Source: Evansella alkalicola
GTDB taxonomy: Bacteria > Bacillota > Bacilli > Bacillales > Salisediminibacteriaceae
DNA: 64,000 nt
Direction of reading: 5' to 3'
NCBI RefSeq assembly: GCF_019042735.1
Contig: NZ_JAHQCR010000054.1
Location: forward strand, 1-64,000
Shown: positions 50,864 to 59,541 of the stretch, in pieces
How positions within the stretch are numbered: position 1 is the first letter of the stretch
Layout of the letters: every line of letters starts with the position of its first letter
Position numbers and translations under genes: made by a program
Notes under the pieces: generated by a model
The model's database searches: none
What the model saw: only the letters and a program-made list of their open reading frames with translations
Told to the model about the DNA's origin: nothing

Positions 50864-52525
50864 ATGACAAAGAAAATTATTATTGTTGGGGGAGTCGCTG
50901 GAGGGGCTACAGCTGCTGCACGTTTAAGACGACTAGATGAAAAATCAGAAATCATTATGTTTGAAAGAGGAGAGTATGTATCCTTTGCCAACTGTGGTCT
51001 ACCATATTATATTGGCGGAACCATTAACAAGCGTGAAAAGCTCCTCGTCCAAACTGTGGAAGGCATGAGTAAGAAATATAACCTCGACATCCGCAACTTA
51101 ACAGAAGTTGTAAAAATTAATAGAGACAATAAAACAGTAGAAGTTCGCAATTTAAGTACAGGTGAACAATATGAAGAATCGTATGATGTATTATTATTAT
51201 CACCTGGTGCGAAGCCAATTGTTCCACCAATCCCTGGAATCAATGATGCGGAACATTTATTTACATTGAGAAATGTCCCAGACACTGATCGCATAAAGAA
51301 ATACGTGACAGAAGAGAAGCCTCAATCCGCAGTCGTTGTAGGTGGAGGATTTATTGGTTTAGAAATGGTTGAAAATTTAGTAGAACTAGGAATAGAGGTA
51401 ACCCTTGTTGAGATGGCAAATCAAGTTCTTGCTCCAATTGACTTTGAAATGGCTGCTATCGTTCATGATAAGTTAAAAGCTCATGGGGTCAACCTCATTT
51501 TAGAAGATGGGGTTAAGGCTTTTGAGGATCGTGGTAAAAAAGTTATTTTGAACAGTGGCACAGAGGTTATTACTGATATGATCATCCTTTCCATCGGTGT
51601 CAGACCAGAAAATGAATTGGCAAGAGATGCTGGTTTACCACTTGGAAATCGCGGTGGAATACTAGTTAACGAGTTTTTACAAACAGATGACCCTAGTATC
51701 TTTGCTGTTGGTGATGCCATTGAAGTGGTAGATTACGTGAGCCAGGCACCTGCAATGATTCCCCTTGCTGGTCCTGCCAATCGTCAAGCAAGAATTGTGG
51801 CAGATAACATTTACGGACGTGGGAAAAAATATCACGGTACTCTCGGAACTGCAGTAGTAAAAGTGTTCGAATATACTATTGCAGCCACTGGAAACAATGA
51901 AAAAACACTTAAGCAGCAAGGTATTGACTATCGTGTTGTTCATATCCATCCTGGATCACATGCTGGATATTATCCAGGGGCAAATCCGATACACTTTAAG
52001 CTCTTATTCTCTCCTGAGAATGGAAAGGTTTTTGGTGCACAGGCAGTAGGTGTTACAGGCGTTGAAAAAAGGATTGACGTCATCGCAACGGCGATTAAAG
52101 GTGAGTTAGACGTTTATGACTTAACTGATTTGGAGTTATCTTATGCACCTCCATTTTCATCGGCAAAAGATCCTGTCAACATGGCAGGTTATGTCGCTTC
52201 TAATATGTTAGAAGACAGTATCAAAACTGTGCAATGGGATGAAATTGATTCCGTTGTTGCGGACGGGGGAGTTTTAATCGATGTAAGAGAGCCTTCAGAA
52301 TTAAAAGGTGGTTATATTGAAGGTTCAATCAACATTCCATTAGGTGATCTAAGAGGCCGCTTAGACGAACTACCAAAAGGTGAGTCCATTTACATCAATT
52401 GTCAAGTCGGTCTTCGTGGATATCTAGCTACTCGAATTTTATTAGAAAACGGTTATGATGCTATTAATTTAGATGGTGGCTGGAAGACATATTCAGTGGC
52501 TAAAGGATTAGTATCAAATAAATAA
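50864..52525 (+). CDS. cdr: Coenzyme A disulfide/persulfide reductase with C-terminal rhodanese
   Basis: 553 residues. FAD/NAD(P)H-dependent reductase with the single active Cys C44 in 'SFANCGLPYYIGG' and two dinucleotide motifs (GGVAGGATAAARLR at residues 9-22; VVVGGGFIGLEM near 160), fused to a rhodanese domain (about 460-550) with active Cys in 'YINCQVGLRGY'. This fusion (CoADR-RHD, Npsr) reduces CoA persulfide, polysulfide or CoA disulfide. ATG 50864 follows AAAGGGGAA. Preceded by operator 5 and followed by a strong terminator. Confidence 0.94.
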   Translation: MTKKIIIVGGVAGGATAAARLRRLDEKSEIIMFERGEYVSFANCGLPYYIGGTINKREKLLVQTVEGMSKKYNLDIRNLTEVVKINRDNKTVEVRNLSTGEQYEESYDVLLLSPGAKPIVPPIPGINDAEHLFTLRNVPDTDRIKKYVTEEKPQSAVVVGGGFIGLEMVENLVELGIEVTLVEMANQVLAPIDFEMAAIVHDKLKAHGVNLILEDGVKAFEDRGKKVILNSGTEVITDMIILSIGVRPENELARDAGLPLGNRGGILVNEFLQTDDPSIFAVGDAIEVVDYVSQAPAMIPLAGPANRQARIVADNIYGRGKKYHGTLGTAVVKVFEYTIAATGNNEKTLKQQGIDYRVVHIHPGSHAGYYPGANPIHFKLLFSPENGKVFGAQAVGVTGVEKRIDVIATAIKGELDVYDLTDLELSYAPPFSSAKDPVNMAGYVASNMLEDSIKTVQWDEIDSVVADGGVLIDVREPSELKGGYIEGSINIPLGDLRGRLDELPKGESIYINCQVGLRGYLATRILLENGYDAINLDGGWKTYSVAKGLVSNK

Positions 52526-52547
52526 TGATTGTTTCGAATAAAAAAAA

Positions 52548-52578
52548 GGATAAAGTAGAGAAATTCTCTACCTTATCC
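52548..52578 (+). terminator. Terminator of the CoA-disulfide reductase gene
   Basis: GGATAAAGTAGAG / CTCTACCTTATCC (13 bp, one mismatch), 5-nt loop, then TTTTTT. Confidence 0.93.
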
Positions 52579-52790
52579 TTTTTTATACATTGCGTGATAG
52601 CAAGGGGATGGAAGCGAGTTAATCTTAGGTTGTTCCAACAAACAAAACCTATTTTTTCACGGTAGCCTTAGAAGAACACTTTCGATATCAACAGATAGAC
52701 TCCTACCAGGAGCCAAACCCAGGTACCAGGTCAAACAGATGGCATCTTTTTCTGTTTTCTTACCTCGTCCCTAGAATTTGATGTTATTCC

Positions 52791-52838
52791 TCAACCACCA
52801 GTGCCACAAGAATCATCAATTTTTTTCTTCTCTGTCAT
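52791..52838 (-). CDS. Possible 15-residue peptide ending in CGTGG
   Basis: Very short frame MTEKKKIDDSCGTGG starting at ATG 52838, with AGGTG 6 nt upstream. It lies 53 bp from operator 6 and points away from the LtaS-like gene, so operator 6 could serve it. The C-terminal Cys between glycines recalls the swinging arm of SoxY sulfur carriers (GGCGG), but that is only a resemblance. It may well be chance; no length-based support is possible. The rest of the 530-bp gap shows only short hairpins near 52690-52730. Confidence 0.35.
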   Translation of the reverse strand: MTEKKKIDDSCGTGG

Positions 52839-52890
52839 TTCCTGCACCTACTTTCATCACAATATTATTTCTAACAAGGAATACTTCCCT

Positions 52891-52910
52891 AAATACCCTT
52901 ACAGGTATAT
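52891..52910. promoter_or_regulatory. CstR/CsoR-type operator 6 (before the LtaS-like gene)
   Basis: AAATACC-CTTACA-GGTATAT. Followed at 52912-52917 by TATAAT, a fair -10 for the plus-strand gene at 53056, so the site would overlap its promoter. Confidence 0.72.
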
Positions 52911-53055
52911 GTATAATAATATCATAATAGTAACACAAAGGATATATGAATGTTTTGTCTTATATTGTAAACATTATGTCATTAATATATTTCCGAATAT
53001 GGTCGAAATAGTTGTAAAAATATAATAGAATTGGAGGAGAAGGGGGGGATTTTGT

Positions 53056-55068
53056 ATGATGCGGTTTTTAAAGTCTAACTATCTATTATTTTATTTTTTT
53101 CTAGCAATTACATTTATGGAAGTTCTTTTGAGGATAGGAACTACTGAAAACCTCATATCCATGGGTATAGTTATTTCAATCATATTCTCACTCTCTCTTG
53201 CTGTTATATTTTTCATTCTTTCCACTTGCTTCAACAAGATGATAAATGTAATTATTTCCATATTCCTGCTGTCTCTTTCTAGCTTTTTTTTTACTTCTCA
53301 GCTTATTTATCACTCCACATTCACAAACTTCTATAGTGTATATTCAGCAGGAAACGCGACACAAATTTTAGATTTTTCCCAGGATATATGGATGCTAATT
53401 TATCAAAATATGTCTTGGATCATTGCTGTTTTTATACCTGTGATTATCCTACTAATTTTTCAGAAAAACATTTCATTCGAAAAAAAATCATGGCGCTTTC
53501 GCAGCCTATTAATAGGAGCAGCAATCGCCTTTCACTTACTAGGAATTGGGGCAATACTCGCTTCTGGACAGGAACGTCAGTCGGCCCACGATCTTTACTT
53601 TAATAACAGTAATTCTGTTCTTTCCATGGAAAGACTTGGACTTGTGACCTCAATGAGAATAGACCTTCAAAGGCAACTTACTGGTTGGTCCCCATCTTTA
53701 GAGGTAACGGACGTATTTGTCTCAATGCCCGTAGCTACTCAAGAAGAACCTATTTTAGATAGGAAGATTGTCAGGCACAGGGAAGAAGAAACTATTTCAG
53801 ATATACAACCACTTATGGAAGAAGAGATTCAGTATCACGCGATAGATACAAATTTTGAATCACTTATAGATGGTGAGGACAGGGAAGAAATCATTGAAAT
53901 GCATCAGTATTTCGATAGTGTCCCTCCAACTGCTCATAATGATTTCACTGGAATATTTGAAGGTTTTAATCTCATATTAATTACAGCTGAAGCTTTAGCC
54001 CCATATGCTATACATGAAGAAGTGACACCAACATTACATAAACTTGCAAACGAAGGTTATCAGTTTACTAATTTTTATACCCCCCTTTGGGAAGTCAGTA
54101 CGTCTGATGGGGAATATGTGGCTATGACAGGACTTATTCCAAAGAGTGGAACTTGGAGTTTTCAACAGTCAAGCAATATAGACCTCCCTTTCGTGATGGG
54201 AAATCAATTAAATGATATAGAGTATAAGACAATGGCCTATCATAATCACACTTATGACTATTATTATCGTGACATTTCCCACCCAAACTTAGGCTATCAT
54301 TACAAAGGAATTGGAAATGGACTCGTCATCGAAGAAGCGTGGCCACGGTCAGATTTGGAAATGTTCGAGGTTACAATCCCTGAGTACATGGAAGATGAAC
54401 CTTTCCATGCCTATTACATGACGGTGAGTGGACACCTACAGTACAACTTTGGCGGAAATCAAATGGCAATGAAAAACCGAAAGTATGTAGAAGACCTACC
54501 CATTTCAACACAAGGGAAAGCATATTTAGCAACTCAAATTGAACTAGATCTCGCCCTAGAACATCTTTTGGAAAAATTAGAGGGGGCTGGTGTTGCAGAA
54601 AAAACCGTTATTGCAATTAGTGCAGATCACTATCCTTATGGCTTAGATAATGATGTCATTAGTGAATTTATTGGACACCCTGTGGATGAAACATTCGAAT
54701 TACATCAAGCCCCTTTCATTTTATATCATAAAGGAATCGATTCAATAACGATTGATAAGCCGAGTTCTAGTCTTGATATTTTACCAACACTTTTGAACCT
54801 CTTTGGACTTGAATATGATTCACGTCTCCTAATGGGTAGAGATATATTTTCAAATGAAGATCCATTAGTAATCTTTCAAGATAAGAGTTTTATAACAGAT
54901 AAAGGTAAATATAATGCCATTACACAAGAATTTATTCCTAATGATTCCGATATTGACGTTGATAGTGACTATATCGATTGGATATCTGCGATCATAGACA
55001 GTAAGTTTTATTATTCTAGGCAAATACTCGATAATGATTATTATCGCATTATAACTGAGAAAGAGTAG
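53056..55068 (+). CDS. LtaS-like sulfatase-fold phosphoglycerol transferase
   Basis: 670 residues. Five N-terminal membrane helices (to about residue 170) and a large extracytoplasmic alkaline-phosphatase/sulfatase domain. Catalytic features of lipoteichoic acid synthases can be placed: E312 ('LILITAEALAPYA') and nucleophile T349 ('WEVSTSDGEYVAMTGLIP'), and the distal metal-binding 'ISADHYPYG'. The linker between helices and domain (about 215-290) is unusually acidic. It is related to LtaS/YfnI/YqgS but diverged. ATG 53056 or 53059 follows an extended purine-rich site. Its link to the sulfur regulon comes only from operator 6. Confidence 0.85.
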   Translation: MMRFLKSNYLLFYFFLAITFMEVLLRIGTTENLISMGIVISIIFSLSLAVIFFILSTCFNKMINVIISIFLLSLSSFFFTSQLIYHSTFTNFYSVYSAGNATQILDFSQDIWMLIYQNMSWIIAVFIPVIILLIFQKNISFEKKSWRFRSLLIGAAIAFHLLGIGAILASGQERQSAHDLYFNNSNSVLSMERLGLVTSMRIDLQRQLTGWSPSLEVTDVFVSMPVATQEEPILDRKIVRHREEETISDIQPLMEEEIQYHAIDTNFESLIDGEDREEIIEMHQYFDSVPPTAHNDFTGIFEGFNLILITAEALAPYAIHEEVTPTLHKLANEGYQFTNFYTPLWEVSTSDGEYVAMTGLIPKSGTWSFQQSSNIDLPFVMGNQLNDIEYKTMAYHNHTYDYYYRDISHPNLGYHYKGIGNGLVIEEAWPRSDLEMFEVTIPEYMEDEPFHAYYMTVSGHLQYNFGGNQMAMKNRKYVEDLPISTQGKAYLATQIELDLALEHLLEKLEGAGVAEKTVIAISADHYPYGLDNDVISEFIGHPVDETFELHQAPFILYHKGIDSITIDKPSSSLDILPTLLNLFGLEYDSRLLMGRDIFSNEDPLVIFQDKSFITDKGKYNAITQEFIPNDSDIDVDSDYIDWISAIIDSKFYYSRQILDNDYYRIITEKE

Positions 55069-55095
55069 TTAAAGACAACTGTTAACTAGTAAAAA

Positions 55096-55133
55096 AATAG
55101 GCCCCTGACTATTAATATGTCAGAGGGCCTATT
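55096..55133 (+). terminator. Terminator of the LtaS-like gene
   Basis: AATAGGCCCCTGAC / GTCAGAGGGCCTATT (one bulged base), loop TATTAATAT; preceded by a run of A so it may act in both directions. Confidence 0.85.
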
Positions 55134-55164
55134 TCACTCGAGACAACCTACCATATGTAGATTC

Positions 55165-55335
55165 CTAAGAAATCGTCTTCTCTACTGCTGATTCCCAATT
55201 TGGGAAATGGTAAAGGGCATTTCTCATTAACCGTGGATGAGATTTCTTCAGCTTCTTCTTATTCAGAACTCCCATTTCAGTCTTAAGTTGCATCAGTTCA
55301 TCAAGTACCTCATCGATACTCATATCTACTTCCAT
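55165..55335 (-). CDS. Small basic protein with an HPxLMxxALxHFPxW motif
   Basis: 56 residues. ATG 55335 has AAAGGAGG at 8 nt, an excellent site. N-terminus MEVDMSIDEVLDELMQLK is acidic and helical; the C-terminal half 'KKLKKSHPRLMRNALYHFPNWESAVEK' resembles the short helical repeat (hPxLhxxAxxHFxxWxxA) seen in homing-endonuclease-associated and other DNA-binding modules of Bacillus proteins. Function unknown. It shares the terminator hairpin at 55096 with the convergent LtaS-like gene. Composition and ribosome site make a real gene likely. Confidence 0.78.
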   Translation of the reverse strand: MEVDMSIDEVLDELMQLKTEMGVLNKKKLKKSHPRLMRNALYHFPNWESAVEKTIS

Positions 55336-55522
55336 GATACATGCCTCCTTTCCTTATTTGAAATTATTTATATATTCACCACTTTTCAAAAAAAAATGCA
55401 CAAAATTATCCACATTTTTTAAATTCATTCATATTTCAGTTTTTTATAAAATATTTTAGTGTACTAATTCATTAATAAAGTGTAGTGGACCAACACATTC
55501 TTCAAGCATGCAACATTGACAT

Positions 55523-57490
55523 TTACAAACAATGCATCTCATCTTCGGCTTTATCCCATGGAACTGTATACCCCTTTCCTTTGGCACAAAAAATGGATGA
55601 AGAAGTATATTCCGGATCTGCATTTTTGTTGTAGCCTATCCTCTCGATCACTTCCTCCTGATTATGACAACGGTCATACCCTCCATATACTAGTTGCAGG
55701 GAACCCTTCCCTTGTGTGATTGCTGCAAACTCAGAGCTATAATGCATAAATGTTGAAACAGGGACTCTGCCAGTTACGATGACTTTACCTCCTACATTCT
55801 CTGGTGGAGAAAAATATCCATGTGCCAGTTGTAAATCGGACAGTACTCTTCCTATATGATCCATATCCACCTTCAGTTTAAAGTCATAATAAGGTTCGAG
55901 AAGAACAGACTTTGTTTTTTCCAGTCCCTGACGCAATGCCCTATAGGTTGCCTCTCGAAAGTCTCCGCCAGAAGTGTGTTTGTTATGGGCGCGGCCTGTC
56001 AATAAAGTAATCTTTAAATCTGTAAGAGGCGCCCCTGTCAAGAGGCCATGATGGTCACGCTCGAATAGGTGGTGTCGAATCAGATTTTGGTTGCCGATGG
56101 ATAAGTCATTTGCGTGGCAATGATTATAAAAAATAATACCACTGTTACGTTCACCTGGTTCTAGCTGCAAATGGACTTCTGCATAATGCCCCAATGGCTC
56201 AAAATGGCCATATCCATTTGTAGGTAATTCAATTGTTTCTCTGTAAAGAATCTCAGGATCACCAAAAGCAATATCATAACCAAACCGTTCCTTCACCACT
56301 TGCACGAGAACTTCAAGCTGAATCGTCCCCATTACTTGGAGGTAAATACTCTGTGATGACTCTCTCCATGTTACCTGCAACGAAGAATCTTCTACATCAA
56401 GTATTTGAAAATGACGCAACGCTTCTTTTTCATTTATTGATTGATTTTGAAAGATGACTTTAGCCATCATCGTTGGAACCATGAAATATGTCGATCGTTC
56501 CATTAACTCTCCTACACCATCACCATCCACAGCTTCCGATAAGCCTGTCACTGCAAACAAGTCTCCTGCTGTCACTTCATCTACAACTTTATATTTGGGT
56601 CCATTATACTTTCTAATTTCCGTAATTTTTTCGGACTTTTCATCTACATCATCGCGACCATTTCCATAACGCAGCATATCTCTTACCTTTAAGCTTCCTT
56701 GGATCGCCTTAATGAAAGTTAACCTTGTAACACCATCATGCCTAATTTTATAAACTCGTCCTGCAAAACTTTCATTTTCCCGTTCGGCGTATTCCGTTTC
56801 TGTAAGAACACTCAAGTTTTCAAGGAACTGGACAATCCCCTCGTCTTTCAGTGCTGATCCAGCTGCACATGGAAAAACTTTATTTTCCTTAATAAAATTC
56901 TTCAACTCTTTTAACCAAAGAGCTTGATCATACCCACTTTCTAAATAGTGATCGAATAGAGCTTCATCCCGTTCTGCCAGAAATTCTATTAGATCGTCAT
57001 TCATATCCTTTATTCCAATATTAGGAGTAAGTTTACAAACATCAACTGTTAATTCGCTTCTTATTTCTTGGAAAACTCGGTCTGCATCCGCACCTTCACG
57101 ATCAATCTTGTTTATGAAAAAAAAGGTTGGAACACTGTATTCTCTTAGTAGCTTCCAAACTGTTTCTGTATGCCCTTGAATTCCTTCCACTGCACTTACA
57201 ATTATGATCGCATAATCTAACGTTTGTATAGCCCGCTCCATTTCAGGGGAAAAATCAACATGTCCTGGGGTATCTACAATATAGTAAGTAGACCCTTGGT
57301 AGTTCATGATCGCCTGATCGGCAAAAACAGTGATTCCCCTCTCCTTCTCAATATCGTGATTATCTAGAAAGGAATCTTTATGATCGACTCGCCCTCGTGT
57401 TTGAATACTGTCTGTATGATAGAGTAATTGTTCTGTGAACGTTGTCTTACCTGCGTCTACGTGTGCAAAAATACCGATTGTCTTCTTCAT
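55523..57490 (-). CDS. TetM/EF-G-like ribosome-acting GTPase
   Basis: 655 residues, the size of tetracycline ribosomal-protection proteins. GTPase motifs: P-loop 'AHVDAGKT' (9-16), switch I 'EKERGIT', 'DTPGHVDFS', 'NKIDREG'. The later domains follow the TetM/TetO/TetB(P) plan, including 'ALRQGLEKTKSVLLEPYYDFKL' and a C-terminal helix. The loop III region that reaches the drug site in TetM should be compared directly; I cannot say if it confers tetracycline resistance. Base composition is like its neighbours and no mobile genes flank it, so a resident chromosomal paralog is more likely than a recent acquisition. ATG 57490 follows AGAGGTG. Confidence 0.88.
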   Translation of the reverse strand: MKKTIGIFAHVDAGKTTFTEQLLYHTDSIQTRGRVDHKDSFLDNHDIEKERGITVFADQAIMNYQGSTYYIVDTPGHVDFSPEMERAIQTLDYAIIIVSAVEGIQGHTETVWKLLREYSVPTFFFINKIDREGADADRVFQEIRSELTVDVCKLTPNIGIKDMNDDLIEFLAERDEALFDHYLESGYDQALWLKELKNFIKENKVFPCAAGSALKDEGIVQFLENLSVLTETEYAERENESFAGRVYKIRHDGVTRLTFIKAIQGSLKVRDMLRYGNGRDDVDEKSEKITEIRKYNGPKYKVVDEVTAGDLFAVTGLSEAVDGDGVGELMERSTYFMVPTMMAKVIFQNQSINEKEALRHFQILDVEDSSLQVTWRESSQSIYLQVMGTIQLEVLVQVVKERFGYDIAFGDPEILYRETIELPTNGYGHFEPLGHYAEVHLQLEPGERNSGIIFYNHCHANDLSIGNQNLIRHHLFERDHHGLLTGAPLTDLKITLLTGRAHNKHTSGGDFREATYRALRQGLEKTKSVLLEPYYDFKLKVDMDHIGRVLSDLQLAHGYFSPPENVGGKVIVTGRVPVSTFMHYSSEFAAITQGKGSLQLVYGGYDRCHNQEEVIERIGYNKNADPEYTSSSIFCAKGKGYTVPWDKAEDEMHCL

Positions 57491-57522
57491 GATGACACCT
57501 CTATTTTCATTTCTATTACTCT

Positions 57523-57528
57523 ATTATA
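57523..57528 (-). promoter_or_regulatory. -10 box of the TetM-like gene
   Basis: TATAAT on the minus strand, 33 bp from the ATG at 57490, just after the terminator at 57546. The -35 region falls within the terminator's T-rich tail and is not clear. Confidence 0.55.
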
Positions 57529-57545
57529 TCAGCAAAAAGAAAAGC

Positions 57546-57569
57546 CACGCTGTTTCCTATCACAGCGTG
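57546..57569 (-). terminator. Terminator upstream of the TetM-like gene
   Basis: CACGCTGT / ACAGCGTG, 8-nt loop; minus strand tail GGCTTTTCTTTTT. It ends transcripts arriving from the membrane-protein gene at 57852 or, less likely, acts as an attenuator of the TetM-like gene. Confidence 0.8.
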
Positions 57570-57602
57570 ACTCGTTGATTATTAAAAGTACTTCCCTTTA
57601 TT

Positions 57603-57785
57603 AAGGCACTCTAAAATAAAAGTTAATCTAATATAAAGGTTGATGAGACTTGCGCAAGCTCGCTTTCCGCGGGCGGCTGGTGAGCCTCCTCGACGCATAG
57701 CGTCTGTGGGGTCTCACCCCTTCCTTTGATCCCGCAGGAGTCTCGCTTGCTACAGTCTCATCAACTTTCCCTTATTTATTGGCCT
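57603..57785. mobile_element. MITE-like element, family B, without clear target duplication
   Basis: Left end AAGGCACTCTAAAATAAAAG resembles the left end of the element at 15038; right end reads AGGCCAATAAATAA on the other strand. The inner inverted pair is TTGATGAGACTTGCGCAAGC (left) and GCTTGCTACAGTCTCATCAA (right), enclosing the common GC-rich core (TCGCTTTCCGCGGGCGGCTGG, GATCCCGCAGGAGTCTCGC is shortened here to avoid overlap). The flanks do not match, so the copy is old. Confidence 0.78.
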
Positions 57786-57851
57786 ATTGGAACAGTATTA
57801 ATAAAATACTAGCACATAAACATCATTTATTATTTATTAAAGACAATTGTT

Positions 57852-58913
57852 TTAAGTCGTTGAGACTCCTGGATCTGCCTGTGCAGCTTCAGTATTAGTA
57901 GTCTCTGTTTTACTTTTATTAAATAGCTGTCTGAATTTAGACGAAACTTTCAATAGCTTTTGTTGTAGATCCATTTTCGGTTCCATATCTTGAATATTTA
58001 ACTGATAGGTCCTTACCATAGCAATCATGGCTATTGGGTCGACAATTGCCCGTTTCACCATTGCAGTAATGATATATGCACCAACAAGGGCAAAATAACC
58101 AAAAACTGCTTCTACTCCAGCGTTTGGAGCCATCATTCTTGCTATACCCATTAATGGAATAACAGAACCAATGAATAAAACAAAGTTTAAAATGTAGATA
58201 AAGGCTACTATTCCCCCAGCTGTCATAATTACTTTTTTCCAGCTCTGTGCATATAAAACGACACCATCACAAGCTGCCTTCCAGACATTAATTTCACCTT
58301 TTTCCGAGGCACCTTCTTCACCTTTTTCTGCTTCTTCCCCAGCGGCTACTTCTGACTCTGCAGCCTCACTCTTTTTTAACATAATATAACTTAAAATTGC
58401 TTCATCCACATAACGTAAACTTACTTCCATTACTTTACTTAGGATACCAATAATATTTTTTGCACCTGGTATGAAGTTTAGAAAGTTTCCAATCCTCATC
58501 ATCCAGCGTTGAATTTGTCTCACTGCCGCATAAATGATTTTATCCAGTACAAACGCCACATTTGCTGAACCAAAATTCGCTATAACTTGATCTTTACCGT
58601 ATTCAATTTGGCCTTTTCCTTCTGGAACATTTCCTTTCCTAAGAAGCTCCGTTACAACGGCTATATGGCCAACTTTAACCATATAGAGGAAATATCTTTC
58701 AATAAACCGCAATATGGCTAACACTGCAAAAAATGATGCGATAATCATTAATACGAAGCCCATTGATGCAAATTCAAACCACCTTGCAAATAGGACTCCT
58801 AAACCTATCATTAGACCTAAAAATAATAAAGAAATGACTCCAAATATTGCATATACAACAATTCGGGAAATAAAAAACGGCATCGTACGAGTTATTAACT
58901 GGACAACCGACAT
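57852..58913 (-). CDS. Polytopic membrane protein, function unknown
   Basis: 353 residues. N-terminal half with two to three membrane helices (about 12-70), an amphipathic middle part ('DKIIYAAVRQIQRWMMRIGNFLNFIPGAKNIIG'), a very Ala/Glu/Gly-rich loop at about residues 183-208 (ESEVAAGEEAEKGEEGASEK), then two to three further helices and a charged tail. No family recognised. ATG 58913 follows GAGAGGTG. Not in an obvious operon; ends upstream of the family B MITE. Confidence 0.75.
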   Translation of the reverse strand: MSVVQLITRTMPFFISRIVVYAIFGVISLLFLGLMIGLGVLFARWFEFASMGFVLMIIASFFAVLAILRFIERYFLYMVKVGHIAVVTELLRKGNVPEGKGQIEYGKDQVIANFGSANVAFVLDKIIYAAVRQIQRWMMRIGNFLNFIPGAKNIIGILSKVMEVSLRYVDEAILSYIMLKKSEAAESEVAAGEEAEKGEEGASEKGEINVWKAACDGVVLYAQSWKKVIMTAGGIVAFIYILNFVLFIGSVIPLMGIARMMAPNAGVEAVFGYFALVGAYIITAMVKRAIVDPIAMIAMVRTYQLNIQDMEPKMDLQQKLLKVSSKFRQLFNKSKTETTNTEAAQADPGVSTT

Positions 58914-59279
58914 TACAATTAAACACCTCTCCCCTAGTTTAATTTCTTTTTTAAGTGAACACTCCTTACAAAGTCATTCACCGCCCCCTTTCAACGCGAA
59001 ATTTACATTGACTTGGGCTTTGGAATAAGTTGTTCTGTTCCTGAAAAACATCCTTTGGAATTCATTATATTGAAATCAATGAAAGGTGTATATTATACCT
59101 TCGTATAATATTTTTAATTTTCAGTATATATTTCGAGTGTTTATCAGCTTCATTTACTCCGTTTTAGTTTCGGATAAATCATTATTTGCCAATGATTTTT
59201 TTACATGTTTGGAATTTGAAAAGGTTAAAGTAAACAGGAAAAGTTACATCACGAGAAGATTGCTAAAGGGGGTGTAATC
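58914..59279. other. 366-bp intergenic region
   Basis: Divergent promoter space for the membrane protein and the DUF4023 gene. It contains a near-palindrome GGTGTATATTATACC (59085-59099) and AT-rich stretches with TATAAT-like boxes (59103-59108). No gene seen. Confidence 0.5.
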
Positions 59280-59411
59280 ATGGATAGCACTCATGATTTT
59301 GTAGAAAGAATAAAGGAAAAACAAGCGATGGATGAAAAAAATAAAGAACGACAAGGACATCGTCATGCAAATAAAAAGTTACCAAATAAGCAGCATAGCA
59401 CAAATAAATAA
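59280..59411 (+). CDS. DUF4023 family small protein
   Basis: 43 residues, MDSTHDFVERIKEKQ at the start and 'NKKLPNKQHSTNK' at the end, which is the DUF4023 pattern common in Bacillaceae. Very hydrophilic and Lys/Gln/Asn-rich, like minor spore-associated proteins, though its role is not known. ATG 59280 has AAAGGGGGTG 6 nt upstream. Confidence 0.85.
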   Translation: MDSTHDFVERIKEKQAMDEKNKERQGHRHANKKLPNKQHSTNK

Positions 59412-59541
59412 GAGGCTAACACAAGTACGGGAGTGAAATTAGGCAATCCAGCCTAATCTCTCCCCCCATTCTCCTTCCTATTGTGAATAAAAAGGTCGTC
59501 CAATACGAAAAATATTTTTACGTAAAGGGGACCAGATCATT

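Noticed and set aside
57546..57569. Attenuator controlling the TetM-like gene (as leader-peptide control in Tn916 tetM)
   Set aside because: The likely -10 box lies downstream of the hairpin, so the hairpin is outside the gene's own transcript; no leader peptide seen.
59086..59277. 63-codon frame before the DUF4023 gene
   Set aside because: No ribosome site, AT-rich, aromatic-rich composition; ends just before a well-formed small gene.
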